A stretch of DNA of 64,000 nucleotides from Forficula auricularia (GCA_024734495.1 JALMQS010000225.1:555202-619201), one strand, 5' to 3'. Shown: positions 30,900 to 42,957, numbered from the stretch's first letter. A program made the numbers and translations. The notes: generated by a model not told the origin, from the letters alone.

Positions 30900-31108
30900 T
30901 ACATGTAAATTTGTACGTAATTAAAAAAATCTGTCCGGCCGCATATTATTATTTTTAAATGGACAAATTTTACTCCTGAGTCGATGTGTACATGGTCGTG
31001 TACAATAATTTGGAGTAGCAGAAACAGTAAATCTGCAATTAGCATTGGTGTAACTCCTTCTCTCATCATTTTCATTAAAAAAAAATATTAGACACAATAA
31101 CAATATAT

Positions 31109-31238
31109 ATTATTAAAGTTGGTATCGGGAAATAAGGACTATATTTTTATGTAAATAATTTTATTTTATTGCAATAAAATGAAAATTATTTGCATAAAAA
31201 TTTAGTCCTTATTTCCCGATACATACTTTAATAATTTA
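31109..31238. mobile_element. Short foldback MITE-like element
   Basis: ATTATTAAAGTTGGTATCGG and its inverse ...CCGATACATACTTTAATAAT form a 128-base hairpin with almost no loop (centre at ttgcaa, 31170). No ribozyme motif. Confidence 0.85.
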
Positions 31239-31239
31239 A

Positions 31240-32640
31240 TCGATGGACATACCTACCTAATCAAAATAACAATATATATGTTACATTATATTGTTAAATG
31301 TAATGAGTTATGAAAATTTTGTTATAATTCCTAACAATTTTGAAGTTATAAAAGTTTATTATTAGACTTCCTGAAGTGCTGTAAACATTAACTTTTTAGA
31401 TTAACTTGCTTATTAGAGAAATCAAGTATGGCAGCAGGAAACATTTTACTACAATATCAGTAGTGTACATGAACATGTACATTCGGTTTCAGTAGTTTTA
31501 TCTATTACAAATTTTGATTTAAATTGATTAGAATAATATTATGTACAGATTTGTGTACAAGGGGTCTGAAAGGGTTATGTTATAATAATTTTTTTAACCA
31601 AAAAATCTTAAATTAATAAGCATTCTTATAAGGACAAAATGTAGACTTGAATAAGACTACGAAACATTAAGAAAAAAATTATTATGCGAAAGTGAAGATT
31701 CTCTAGTAAAGCAAAAAAAAACAAATTTATGATGGAGTAGTCCAAATTTATGTTTACAATAATTGTTCTCTACAACTTCTATATCCGTTGTTTATTTGGC
31801 AAAAAGAGGATGGCAAAGTTTTTCCCAACTTTATTAATCACATAAACCAGTCGAGTTTATAGCTTTAGAAAATAATACCGAGTTACGCGAGGATAAAATA
31901 TGGAATGTCATATTAGATCATTTAATTGGACTAATTATTATTATTTCTAATTAAGAATAAAATATAGATTATAAATTATATAAAAGTAGAGATGATGTTA
32001 TTAAATAATGGGAATTTCATTGGGAGATTAAATATGATTAAAAAATAATTACGTATTTGCTAAGCACTAATTAAATAGTATGTTTAATTGGTTATTTATT
32101 TTATTATTTTTTAAAACGTGAAAATATTCTAACATGTACTACTAGTAATAATTATTCAATAAAATAATATTCCTTTCAATTACTTTTATCTTATAAGGGC
32201 AGATTCTTATTCTGGACGATTATCTCAATCAAGAAATTATTATTAATTATTAGAAAATATTAAAACTAAACATTACTTAAGTATTTCAAAAAATTTAAAT
32301 TTATTTTGTATCTTTTAAAAATAAATGGGCGTTGCACACTAGGTACGATTCCCGAATAGGTAAAAACAACCCTTCTGACATATAATTAAAATTAATCCAT
32401 TCTATCTCGAATCTAATAGATGACAATCTTGCAATTTTCTTCAAAAAATATACCAGAAAATTTCTAGTCGGACGCTCAGGGGCTCGATACTTACTATATA
32501 GAAAAAGATTCCTATTTGTTCTGTCTAGAAATATGAAAATAAAATAATATGTAATAATGTAATTAAATGGTTCTAGATTGAAAATGTGCAAAATTATGTT
32601 CAGATAAAATCAATTTTAGATGATAATTCACATTTAATCT
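31240..32640. other. AT-rich stretch
   Basis: Near 32330-32385 there is a small tRNA-like piece (gtacgattcccgaat...cccttctgacat) related to 1643-1745. The 96-codon minus frame at 32301-32591 has no domain. Otherwise nothing seen. Confidence 0.35.
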
Positions 32641-32641
32641 C

Positions 32642-32946
32642 TTTTATTGGCTAAAATATTAACTTAATCGAGTAATCATAGAGAGAAAATTTATAGGAAA
32701 TTTAGTTTTCTACAAAAAAGGTCCTTTGAATAAAATTTCTCCGATTAATAATAGCTTTCAAGATAGAGGGGTTTAAATATTTTAACAACAGAAGAAATTT
32801 TTATCTTATTGGCTAAAATATTAACTTAATTGAATAAATTTAAAGAGGAAATTTGTAGGAAATTTGATTCTCTACAAAAAAGGTGCTTTAAATAAAATCT
32901 CTCCGATTAATGGTTTTCAAGATAGAGGGGTTTAAAGATTTTTCAC
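32642..32946 (+). repeat. Diverged tandem duplication, about 162-bp unit
   Basis: tattggctaaaatattaact at 32645 recurs at 32807. The block caagatagaggggtttaaa recurs at 32759 and 32920. Confidence 0.85.
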
Positions 32947-33007
32947 GATAAAAAATTCCAAGTCCAGATCCACTGCTAACTTGAATGAATAGACAAAGTG
33001 GATTTTT

Positions 33008-33080
33008 CATTTCTCGGTTCACTTCGGTTAAGAGTTAAACCGAACCGAACCGAACCGAAGCGAACCGAGAATCACAGCCC
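33008..33080. repeat. (CCGAA)n array inside a small palindrome
   Basis: ttctcggttcacttcggtta faces aaccgaagcgaaccgagaa across aaccgaaccg repeats. The outside edge atcacagccca resembles a hAT-type terminus, so this could be one end of a decayed element. Confidence 0.6.
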
Positions 33081-33187
33081 AATAGAATTCAATGCAAAAT
33101 ATAGATTATATTTAAATTTCTTAAAAAAATAAAAAATGAAAAAAAAATTCTTTTTTATTAACAAGCAAATGCATGTTGAAAGAACTA

Positions 33188-33244
33188 AACGATCAGAGAA
33201 GTTAAGCGACACGATCCGTGAGCGATTCTTGGATGGGTGACCTC
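33188..33244 (+). rRNA. 5S rRNA-like fragment (probable 5S-derived SINE piece)
   Basis: acGATCAGAGAAGTTAAGCG ... CTTGGATGGGTGACC matches the middle and 3' half of eukaryotic 5S rRNA, including the region bearing the internal promoter boxes. The segment between is altered, and the 5' and 3' ends of 5S are absent. A 5S-headed SINE or a pseudogene; not a functional gene. Confidence 0.65.
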
Positions 33245-33429
33245 CAAAAGGGGTGGGGGAATTATAATATATAATAGACAACAGAATCTGGCTGGTTTTT
33301 TGTAACATCCCTACAACAGCTAAAAGGTTTACCCTTGTTAAAATATTTTTTATTAATGAATGTTTTCAGGAGGATTCTAGGATAATTTGAATTCATCAAC
33401 TATAAATATTTGATGAATTAATTTTTATT

Positions 33430-34020
33430 ATCAACACTTCATCCCCTAAAGAGAGTGACTACCCTTAATTTAAAATTTCCCTAAAAATAATGATTTCTAC
33501 TAGATACTAGAAAATTCCAAATCACTAAATATAAATATGACCTGAAATAAGTTTTCTGATCAATCCTGCGTCCCCTAAAGTGAGTGACTGCACTCAATTT
33601 ACAATTTTACTAAAAAATAATTTCTAGTTGATTCTAGAACAATTCCAAATCACTAAGTGTAAATATGACCTGAAATAAGTTTTCTAATCAACCCTGCATC
33701 TCTTAAAAGGGGTGACTACCCTTAAATTACAATTTTACTAAAAAAATGATTTCTAGTAGATTCTAGGACAATTCCAAATTACTAAGTATAAATATGACGT
33801 GAAGTAAGTTTTCTATCAACCCTTCATCACGTAAAAGAGAGCGACTACCCTCAATTAAAAATTTCATTAAAGAAATTATTTCTACTAGTTTCTAGGGCAA
33901 TTCCAAATCACTTTGTATGAATATGGACCGAAATAAATTTTTGTATCAACACTTCATCCCTTAAAGGGGATGACTACCCTTAATTTAAAATTTTGTTAAA
34001 TAAATGATTTCTCCTATATT
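33430..34020 (+). repeat. Tandem array, about 128-bp unit, nearly five copies
   Basis: Units start tcaacacttcatcccct-like at about 33431, 33560, 33687, 33816 and 33946 and share gtgactaccctt, aattccaaatcac and tatgacctgaaataag. Divergence is moderate. No ORF. Confidence 0.9.
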
Positions 34021-34332
34021 CTGGCCAGGATGTATGCATTTCTAAAACGGTTTCAATCCCACTTATTTTGTGTGAATCACCATCCCATTATAAATGAGTT
34101 ATGCCTAAAAGGAGATAGTGAGAGTTCATACTCTTCACAAAAAAGAGTATATCCCCTTGCCAGTATTTAAAGCTCTCTGAAAAAACGATCTTTAAGATTT
34201 TTTTAAATTTAATTTCCTTAATTTTTAAATGCTAATGACAAATCAACTATTATTTATGTGAACATCTCGAATTTATTATACTTACTATCAACCACAAAGA
34301 TTCAATTTAGAGAAAAATACTAAACATGTTTC

Positions 34333-34949
34333 TTAAGGGAGTTCGAGACAGTTTATCTATCAGGTTGATCTTCGAAAAAATCTTTTGTATTCCTGCAGAG
34401 TGACAACGTCTGCCTACTAAATTGTTTAATAAAATAAAAATTGTTAATAATGAGGCTAATTTCGAATAAAAATATTTGTTTTGATAATATTAATAAAAAA
34501 ATATTGAGATAAATTTTTTCTCATTATAAAAACATTTATTTAACACAAAAACGATTTCAAGAAATAGAGTTGTAATTCTACACTAGTGCTTTTGTTATAT
34601 TCTGTTGGCTGCAAATAACTTTTTATTTTTAAATTTATAAACAACTAATTAACTAGACTTTCAAATCTATTGAAAAATGTATCAATCGATTCATAAAAGG
34701 TGAATCTGTTTGATCTGTATAAATTTTTTGAAAATGGTATATTTTGTATAGAAGTTATAGCCCTTTTAAAAGCAGCTCGGTCCATTTACTTCCATGCTAA
34801 AAGGACAATTTTCAATAATTTATTTCTCGGTAATGGGGCAGACGACCAACTTCAAATTTCGGGAATAAATATTTAATGCATCAATGATTCGGTGGTAAAA
34901 ATTTCAAAATTTTCTTATTAAAATGATAAACAGTCCCGAACTCCCTTAA
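34333..34949. mobile_element. TIR element with TTAAGGGAGTTCG ends
   Basis: TTAAGGGAGTTCGAGACAGT at 34333 and the inverse ACAGTCCCGAACTCCCTTAA ending 34949. About 25-base TIRs, 617 bases, no transposase. TTAA at both ends could be the target duplication of a piggyBac-like system, but the termini are not canonical piggyBac. Confidence 0.75.
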
Positions 34950-35069
34950 GAAGAATTTTATTAATTGCTTGAAGGGTTGGAAAAAATAAATTCATTTCCG
35001 CGATCTGAAGGTCATAATTCCTTGAGATTCTCAAAAGAGTTAGGAAATAATTTAATCCTTTGTCTTATA

Positions 35070-35570
35070 ATCTTTTGAACTATACGTATAAATGGAAACT
35101 GTAAATGAAGCGATTTGAATTTTCTTGCTATTATGGGAAACATTTCGCGAAACGTTTTAAATTCTTCAAGATCTCATATAGAGATCAATTTACATTTCAA
35201 TAAATAATATTGATTTTATTCGCATTTGAAGTTGCTACTTTACAAAAATTTTAACTCCTTTTATCATTTTAATAAGGATTTTATTAAATATTTTATAACC
35301 TGAAAAGGGTTTAGGGATAATTATCACTAAATCCATCCGGAATTATTACATAGGGTAATTGATGCTATAAATTCATACTCGATTGTTTCTAAAACTGTCC
35401 CATATTCATCCAAAGTGACATCTCGGAGGTTAATAAACCGACAGGCTGTTCCCTCTCTCTTAATAGCGCATCATCAACCCACCCCATATACTAGGGCTCT
35501 TTCTAAATATCCCTTCCCGCTGATTTCGGAAATTAATTCAGCAGCAACCAAAATGGACTTACATATTTTT
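35070..35570 (+). repeat. Diverged repeat P, copy 1
   Basis: The block 'gtgacatctcggaggttaataaaccgacaggctgttccctc' (about 35417-35457) recurs in diverged form at 37780-37815 and inverted at 43460-43505, with matching flanks on both sides. See copies at 36480-37960 and 43300-43960. Confidence 0.6.
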
Positions 35571-35989
35571 AAAAATTTTCATTTCATCCGTTGACTCTTT
35601 GTAGTTTATTAATGTGACACTATAGATTTCGTATTATTTCACAATGAAATGATCTAAATATATCTCAATGTCTAAAAGAAACGGGAAGCTGAAATTTCGC
35701 AAAGTGATTGGTATTTATTATTATTTTCATGTTTAATAAATAAATGGCCTCCGGAACTAAATACCTATTTTGCCAGTAGTTATCTTCTAGTTTAAAATAG
35801 TCTAACATTTATGAAGAAATAATCAATGATGGTTAAAAAATGTACGATAGTTAAAAAAAACAAAATCTTGCTGATAGATTCTTATTTCAAAAAAAGCATG
35901 TTTGAATTCAAGTTTAAAATGAAATTTTAGACGGACAAGAAATGAGAAAGAATGAACTAAATATCAATCATATGTTTTCCTACTTTTCC

Positions 35990-36237
35990 TACTTTTTAAC
36001 GCCGGTTCCAAACGGCTAATTTGGAGAGGTTGACTAGGCAATTATACTCTTGGAAAGTAATGGCAACCTACCAAGAGTATAATTATCTAGTCAACCTCTC
36101 CAAATTAGCAGTTCGGAACCGGCGTTAAAAAGTAGGTCCAGTATATCTGTGTAAAACAACTAAACACACTCAGCACAGGTATATGTGGAGAGGCGCCGAC
36201 ACCCGTTTCGGGTATGGCACTCGAAGATGAAGAAGTT
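35990..36237. mobile_element. SINE family 1, head-to-head inverted partial copies
   Basis: aacgccggttccaaacggct (minus orientation) is followed at 36080 by the same segment in plus orientation ending ggagaggcgccgac...aagatgaagaag. The tRNA head is missing from both. An inverted, 5'-truncated double insertion. Confidence 0.85.
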
Positions 36238-36604
36238 TTCCCTTTTGATTTTTTCTTGATTGTTATATTAGATTTTTCGGTTTTTCTTGTTTTGCATTTT
36301 GTATTATATTAATTAATTTTTATGAAATTAAATTGGGCTAAAATTGTACATTAAAGGGGCTAGATGGCCCTACAGATACAATGTTTTTAATAAATAAATT
36401 AAAAATAAATAGAATAAACCTGCAAATAGATACACCTCAAAAAGAGGGGTAAACAAAATTAATAATCCACTTTATTTATCATTTATTTTTTTATTTTAGC
36501 ATAATAATCAACGTGTAAGGTCATTTTGGTCTACAGATTCGCCCAACTTTCTTTCTCCCAAAAATGATATTTTGAAACAATTTATTATTGATTAAGGTGA
36601 AGAA

Positions 36605-37145
36605 TGGCTAAAAAAATAAAGGTAACCCTCCTATAACACGGTAGATAAGTTCTAGATAATGTCGTGTTGTGTGAAACCGTGTTATATTAGACCCACTTCC
36701 AGTACAAAAAGTAGGGTTACGTTCCGAAAACTAATTAAATTCAAACATTTTTTATTTAATTCCATGTAAGGAACTTAATTTTTAAAACATATAAATGTAT
36801 TTATTTTTATTTAATGAGAGCTTAATTTAATAAATTTTTTTGAAACCTTTTAGGTAGTTTATTCGCAATTCAAAAAACATAACTTAGTCCTATTAGTGGT
36901 AATTTACCCAGCGAGGACAAGCATTTAATCATCCTACAGGAGACACGAGGGTAGGGGGGTTAATTCGTATTGTTATCTAGTGCTGTAGAAATACAGTGTT
37001 GCACAAAGGCTTTCGTAATTTTTTATCGTGTTAGAGCGAACCGTCTTACAGGTTGCAGTGTAATACGAGGGTTCCGCAATTTATCCGCTCGTGTTAGAGC
37101 GAAACCGTGTTGAAAGATGTAGTGCTGTAGGAGAGCTATCTGTAC
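36605..37145. mobile_element. Probable TIR element with 'cgtgttata' motifs
   Basis: Left ccctcctataacacggtaga and right ccgtgttgaa...gctgtaggagagc are loosely inverted. Internal 'cgtgttagagcgaa' occurs twice (37029, 37091). Similar termini occur in pogo-like elements. No ORF. Boundary by comparison with the copy at 43.8 kb, which lacks it. Confidence 0.5.
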
Positions 37146-37166
37146 TATGGTATCTCCTTCTTCTTC

Positions 37167-37455
37167 GAGGCGACTGTGGGTCAGTGGTTAGAGTGTCGGG
37201 CCGTTGGGCTGAAGTACGTTGGTTCGAGACTGAGTTTCGGTAGATATTTGCAGCTGCCTCCTCTTGGAAAGCAATGGCAACCTACCAAGAATATATATAA
37301 ATGCCTAGTAAACTCTCCAAACTAGCCTTTCGGAACCGGCGTTAAAAAGTAGGTCCCGTATGTCTGTATAAAAACAGCTAAACACACTCAGCACAGGTAT
37401 ATGTGGAGAGGAGCCGAAACGTCACGGAGGCCTGATATGGCACTTAAAGAAGATG
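37167..37455 (+). mobile_element. tRNA-derived SINE family 1, copy 6, best preserved
   Basis: TCCTTCTTC at 37155-37163 and 37456-37464. Head gaggcgactgtgggtcagtg, gttagagtgtcgggccgt (A box region), GGTTCGAGAC B box at 37221-37230, body as other copies, tail aaagaag. Both internal pol III boxes are readable. Confidence 0.92.
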
Positions 37456-38281
37456 TCCTTCTTCAGTCAAACTGTCGCTTATATTTAACTAGCAGCTAAA
37501 TCAGCTAACCGTCAGTTATGTGTTCAACCTAAAACTAAAGATGGCTACAATCTGACAGCTACGTATTTCGATTAAATAAGGCTAAGATTATCTCCAGAGT
37601 CAAATTTAGCCGGAAGAAAACAAACCAATCGTTTATAAGCTAATTGAATATTTTTATTCTATTTAATGTTTGATTAACTCAAATTTTATGATTCCAATAA
37701 AATTATCACATTATTATGATAAATTTTTAATCGACTATTTCTAAAATTTTCTAATACGTCATCATCTTAAATGACATCTCTGGGGTTATTAAACTGACAG
37801 TCTGGTCCAACCCTTAACAGGCCATCATCAATCATCAACCCATCATCCCATGAACTCAGCCTTTTCAAAAGTATCTCTAAATATCTCTTCCGACCTTTTT
37901 CTAGATTAATAGGACAGCTACTAAAATGCATTTGGATATTTTTTTTCTAAAATTCCATTAATAACTTAATCCTCGTGTATCGATATTTATTAGACTTGAT
38001 AATCCACACTTAAATTAAGATTTTAATTTAGTAGAAAAATATGCAAACATTTAAGACTTTTTTCTTACCACACTGAGATGGTGCCAAGTACATTTTTTGT
38101 AAAAAATAAATACACATATATAATATATATTTAAAAATGCAAAAATAATTCCAAGTATAGGTTTATAAATTGTGGTTATCTGAATTTTAAAGTGATTTGT
38201 TAAAATTTCATGAACGAGCATTGAGGAAAATAAATTTCCATTTAATGAGATTTCGATGTCTTTGAAAAAACTTGAATTGCA

Positions 38282-38307
38282 GATTATAAAAAAAAAAAAA
38301 AAAAAAT
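38282..38307 (+). repeat. Poly-A tract
   Basis: About 24 A residues with no retroelement body recognised upstream. Confidence 0.85.
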
Positions 38308-38625
38308 AGATAATTATTTTTATGAATACTATTTAGTATTTTAAAATGTTTTATCTCTTCGAGAAATAACTTATTCAACTTTCTATAATAATAATAATAA
38401 ACTTTTACATCTCATTTCATTTATCCATTAGATCGCAGAGATGGAATATTTTTTATTTTTATTTTCACTTACCTATAAAGAATAAGCGAAGTATCTAGGT
38501 ATGTAAATGTCATTTCAGGAAATTAACTTTTCGTTATTTTCTAATTTCAATATTATATTTAGCTCAGATTTGTTCAATTTAAGTTGGAATTACTTATACT
38601 TACGATATATGACAGTTATTAAATC

Positions 38626-38910
38626 TTCTTCTTCTTTTAAGTGCCATATCAGGTTTCCTGACGTTTCGGCTCCTCTCCACATATACCTGAGCTGAGTGTG
38701 TTTAGCTGTTTTTACACAGATATACGGGACCTACTTTTTAACGCCGGTTCCGAACGGCTAATTTGGACAGGTTACTAGACAACTCTTGGTAGGTTGCCAT
38801 TGCTTTCCAACAGGAGGCTACTGCAAATATCTGATCTGCCGAGACCCAGTCTCGAACCAGCGTATTTCAGGCCAGCAGCGCGACACTCTAACCACTGACC
38901 CACAGTAGTT
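38626..38910 (-). mobile_element. tRNA-derived SINE family 1, copy 7
   Basis: Minus orientation, (gaa)n tail at 38626-38636, full body and head (actgacccacagta). Possible short duplication ttaaat on each side. The 62-codon frame ending at 38695 runs into the SINE tail and is not a gene. Confidence 0.9.
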
Positions 38911-38974
38911 TTTAAATAGTCCACTCAAATAAGGTGAAAAAAAGGCTAAACATCAGCTAATAAGCAATACGGTT

Positions 38975-39727
38975 GTATAAATCTTTATTTTGACATTTTA
39001 TATGTTTGCTCCAAATTCTCCGAGAATCTCGTGTCCGCGAGTCAAAAAATATCCAGGTCAAAGTTCACAAAAACCAATTTTTTGTAAATATCTTGTTTCC
39101 TTTGCACTAAATGACATTTTGAGTCAGGGGCCATCCATAAATTGCGTCACGCAGTAAAGGGGGAGTGGGCATCTCAGATTTGTGACAAAATGTAACAGGG
39201 GGGCCCGGGGATCTTAAAAATTGTGATGTCACAAAAGTCAAATTAAAATTTTTTAAAAATTTTCAAATATATTTTTTAGATTTCAGGTTTTACTATTCGA
39301 TCCTGAAAATGTTGGTAAAATAAATCTAGACAAAAAATTGTAATTAGTTGATTTTTAGTAAAAACACTTACATTTTTTTTTTCAAATTTATAAAGCCTTT
39401 TTCTTATAGTATAATCAACGATTCATTCCCTGAAGATATTTGTTTGGTTACAAATATTTTATTAGGATTTTTTCAACAAAGATTAATTTATTTAAGATAA
39501 TAAAAAAGTGACGATACAATACTTGGGGACCCAATGAAAATGTGACAGAATGTGACACAGGGGGAGGGGGTATAAAAATCTTGATATTCGTGTGACATAA
39601 TTTATGGACGGCCCCTTATTAGAAAATTTATTTTTGTGACCTTTCACCCTGATATTTTTTGACTCGCGGACACGAGATTTTATGAGGATTTTGAGCAAAC
39701 ATATAAAATATCAAAACAAAGATTTAT
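38975..39727. mobile_element. Foldback element hosting an inner TIR element
   Basis: Outer arms cgtgtccgcgagtcaaaaaa (39029) and its inverse tttttgactcgcggacacga (39655), extending to tgacattttatatgtttgct / agcaaacatataaaatatca. The interior is the element at 39126-39615. Confidence 0.85.
39126..39615. mobile_element. TIR element with GGGGCCGTCCATAAATT ends
   Basis: Left AGGGGCCATCCATAAATTGC and right ATAATTTATGGACGGCCCCT are inverted. Both continue inward with gtcac and G-rich text (aaagggggag / cagggggaggggg). The GGGGCCGTCCATAAATTACG end is widespread in insect genomes (from memory). No transposase. Confidence 0.75.
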
Positions 39728-39973
39728 ACAAGTCTATAGCTGATTACATTATTACTCTTATTAGCAATTTTTCCGAGTTTAAATCCTTATTTGACTGGAC
39801 TTAAAGCTAAAGTATGATATCACCTTTCGTGCCAAAAATTGCCTCAAAATATACTATAATACCTCTCTGTGTGTCCGTGGACTCAAAAACTCAATAACAA
39901 TAAATCCCACAGATATAAAATTTAAAACTCAAGTAAATGAGCAGGAAGGTTTTGGTTTAAATTGCTCATCTGT

Positions 39974-40331
39974 GAGGGGGCGTCCCTAAATTACGCGAGG
40001 CGTTTGGGGAGTCGAGTCGAATCTTAGCCAATCTCACGTGTGGTAGAGGAGGGGTCTCGGAAAATACCACGTATTTTTTTCCGCAAAAAACGTGTAAAAT
40101 TCCGAGAAAACTGGGTTAAATTAAGTACCAATAATAATAATAATAGTCTTAACTAGTTGAATAAAAATAATTAAGCAAATTATGTTTTTCAAATAAATCC
40201 AACGGAATCAAGCACAGATTAACCTATTTACACTAAAAATACGCATTTTGATAAATCTCACCTTGAGATTAGGGAGGGGGGGTGGAAAAATCGCCGAAAT
40301 CGCCTCAGATAATTTAGGGTCGCTCCCTAAG
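39974..40331. mobile_element. Second TIR element related to the one at 39126
   Basis: gagggggcgtccctaaatta at the left and ataatttagggtcgctccct at the right are inverted; G-rich inner text (ggagggggggtgg) again. The 71-codon minus frame overlaps it and has no domain. Confidence 0.65.
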
Positions 40332-40669
40332 TACTTATTTACTTTATATATTTTAACGTAATTTCTCTTTTCCTGAAAGATGGCTCTAAGGATTTCTTTT
40401 TTCAAATTTTCAGAATTTATCAAAAAAATTGTAATTTAGAAATACTCCTTTACTCCCCCCCCCCAATTTTAGGAGTTTTATATAAATTTTATTTTATTTT
40501 TTTGAAAAATGCTCCCTTGGGGAAAAAGATGAAAATTAAAAATCTGATAACGATGTGTGTTCATATCCCACGAACTCTAATTAAAATATAAACTACCAAA
40601 AAATGAATTTAATTTTATCAACTCTTGATTATTTCATTTTAATAATATCAATACAGGGAAATTGAAAGT

Positions 40670-41060
40670 AATTTGGCATGCATTAAACGCGTAAAAAAAA
40701 ATCGCCAACCATTGCCAAAAGGAGTAAAAGATGAAGCGTTTCGCGATAGACATGGATTGGTGCCCTGAATTGAATCTGCGGCACGGATTAGAAAGCAAAA
40801 CTAATTACCTTGACATAATGGGTCCGAAGAATGCTTGCGAGTAGCGCGAAGGTCGGCTGGACTCCGGGAGTCCTTGATGTGTCTATCCTATGAAGGACAT
40901 TCCCGGGGCTGATTCAGGTACACATCTATCAAAATACTGAAAGTGAAACCTGAAACAAGCAACAACCCTTTCGTTGGGTTACCACCTGGGTATATGGGGG
41001 AGGTGGCCTTCAAGACGGAACTAACACACCAACAAAACAATCAACAACGCAAACTCACCT
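40670..41060. other. GC-richer island with TAAT/ATTA words
   Basis: Contains ggcatgcattaaacgcg, gcacggattagaaagcaaaa, ctaattaccttgacataatg and agtagcgcgaaggtcggctg. No frame, no repeat partner. Candidate regulatory sequence only. Confidence 0.3.
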
Positions 41061-41301
41061 TTTTTTAAGAAATTCTTTAAATGTTCCCCTCCTTTTGAAA
41101 ATACTAGGTGTTTCTTACCTAAAGCACAGATAGGTACTTCAAGGAGAATTGAAAAATCGAAAACTTCATTAAAATTTTTCAAAATGATATACTTTTAGAG
41201 AAATCAACATTTCCTCTCTAAGAGAAAATAATTTAATTAATTTTAAATTAAAAAAAGAATTTACATTTTAGGGACAATGTGATCTTAGTGAAAAATTATT
41301 T

Positions 41302-41700
41302 TAATGATAATAATAAACTTTATTAGCTATTTTCTGCTATATATCATACAAGTTACAAATATATTTATATATTTGTTTTTAAATAATACATTAAATTAAA
41401 TTAAAGGGTCTTAAGTTTTTTTATATATTCGGGTATGTTATTGTATGCTCTTATAAAATACATTATTGATTGTACTTGCTTTATTGACTCTACTCAAGTA
41501 GAAATCACTTCTCTGTTTTGTTCCGTATGAATGTGTGGGTTTTGTTTCATTTAATATGTCTATCAGATATTCAGGTACTAGTTGATTCTTAATTTTATAA
41601 ATAAATAACATAACCTGCATTTCTATACCATTCTTAAAATCAAGCCACTCCAATGTATCAGGCATTAATTTGTCTTTTGTAAATTTATTGCACTGCATGT
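41302..41700 (-). pseudogene. 3' end of a second non-LTR retrotransposon
   Basis: Minus frame from 41698: DTLEWLDFKNGIEMQVMLFI, YKIKNQLVPEYLIDILN, SDFYLSRVNKASTINNVFYK then SI. A frameshift near 41444, fitting loss of two bases, moves to NNIPEYIKKLKTL-stop at 41401. This is the C-terminal tail of a jockey/CR1-like ORF2. The 3' UTR ends in (aat)n near 41302. 5' truncated at about 41700. Different family from 27.6 kb. Confidence 0.82.
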
Positions 41701-41702
41701 AT

Positions 41703-41812
41703 ATAGTGTGTCAGAGGGTTTCATCCCCTTGAGATCGAACCCAAGCGCTAACGTTGCTATCCGGGCTGTTAGCCTACCATAGAAATTAATTGCCTCTGAC
41801 ATATAGATATAG
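41703..41812 (-). repeat. tRNA-like SINE-type segment between 'gtcagagg' inverted ends
   Basis: TGTCAGAGGG (41710) and CCTCTGACA (41795) face each other. Between them on the minus strand lie GGTTCGATCTC (B-box-like) and ggctaacagcccggatagca (A-box region). The relative at 22376 shares the central part. Confidence 0.6.
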
Positions 41813-42659
41813 ATATAAAAAAGCAAGGAAATTTTACTTCATTCATTTAAGAAATGATCTGAAAAATTCTGCTTTGGCTGAAAAAAGTTTTCAGTAAAGG
41901 ACCCTTTAGTATATTTTAAATATGAAGAATTTGAGTATGTCATTTTTTGAATTAATTTTAAAGTTCAAACGTTTTTGAATTAATACTCTTTTAAATTTTA
42001 TACAAATTAACTTTTTTTAAACATTAGTTTTTAATTTTTCTTAAAGAAATTCGAAAAATTACTTTTTAAAATGATTAATATAAGAAAAAAATTAGCTAAA
42101 TATTTGATTTCTTCAGGCATGGACTAAGAAAGTATTTAAGGATGAAGACGATTTTTAATTAATTAATTTAATTTTTCGAACCCCCCCTCCCCAAACTTGA
42201 TTTAAGAAATTACATCAAATAAAAAAAAATACTCTGACGTGTTTTGTGCTTACCATTTGACATTCTCTTAAATACAAATTTGACATTCAAATTAAAAAAA
42301 GTAATTAATAGTCAGTAACTACGTTTTTAATATTAAATCGTAATAAAAAATATAATTTACTCTTAAATAAGATATGTAAAATTCATTATTTAAAAATTTG
42401 CTATTTAATAATTAAAATAAATAAAAAATTGAATGCCAAGTATTTCGACACTCTTTGTGAGATACGTGTATCTTTAATATTTGTACATTTGATTTTTTAT
42501 ATAGTTCAGTACCTACCTCTTTTCCGATTCGTAACTTCAAAAAAAATTTATTTTAAATTTCACGTCACTATATGAAAGTTAAAGATATAATATTATTTTA
42601 GGTTAAAAAATAAAATAAGAGATGGAGTCTTCTGTTTTTAAATAAAATAATTTTTAATT

Positions 42660-42714
42660 ATTTCTAGAGACTATAGTTTCAAAGGCATTGCCTTCATCAT
42701 CAGTCTATCACAAA
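42660..42714 (-). ncRNA. Hammerhead ribozyme, B/C-related, intact core
   Basis: Minus strand: CTGATGA (42697-42703), extra T, helix II GAAGGC-AAT-GCCTTT (first pair G-U), GAAAC (42676-42680), TATA, GTC (42669-42671), tctagaaa. Complete core and closed stem. Confidence 0.82.
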
Positions 42715-42957
42715 TATTTCAGTATTTAGTTACATTCAAATTAAGATTTATACATTGAAAATTTTGAAAAATATGTTTTTTTTCTTCTGTTTCCTCTTGG
42801 GAGATTAGAATGTAAATAGAGCAATATCAGGGTTACTCGTCTTTTGATATATTTACATTCTAATCTCCCAAAAGGAAACAGGGGAAAAAAAACATTATAT
42901 TTTTCAAAATTTTCAATGTATAAATCTTAATTTGAATGTAACTAAATACAGAAATAT

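Larger units (their letters stand above)
36480..37960 (+). repeat. Diverged repeat P, copy 2, with insertions
   Basis: 36480-36600 (ggtcattttggtctacagat) and 37460-37960 (cagctaaatcagctaacc, aaagatggctacaatctgac, gggttattaaactgacag) are collinear, in inverted order, with 43960-43300. The copy is interrupted by 36605-37145 and a SINE. Confidence 0.65.
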
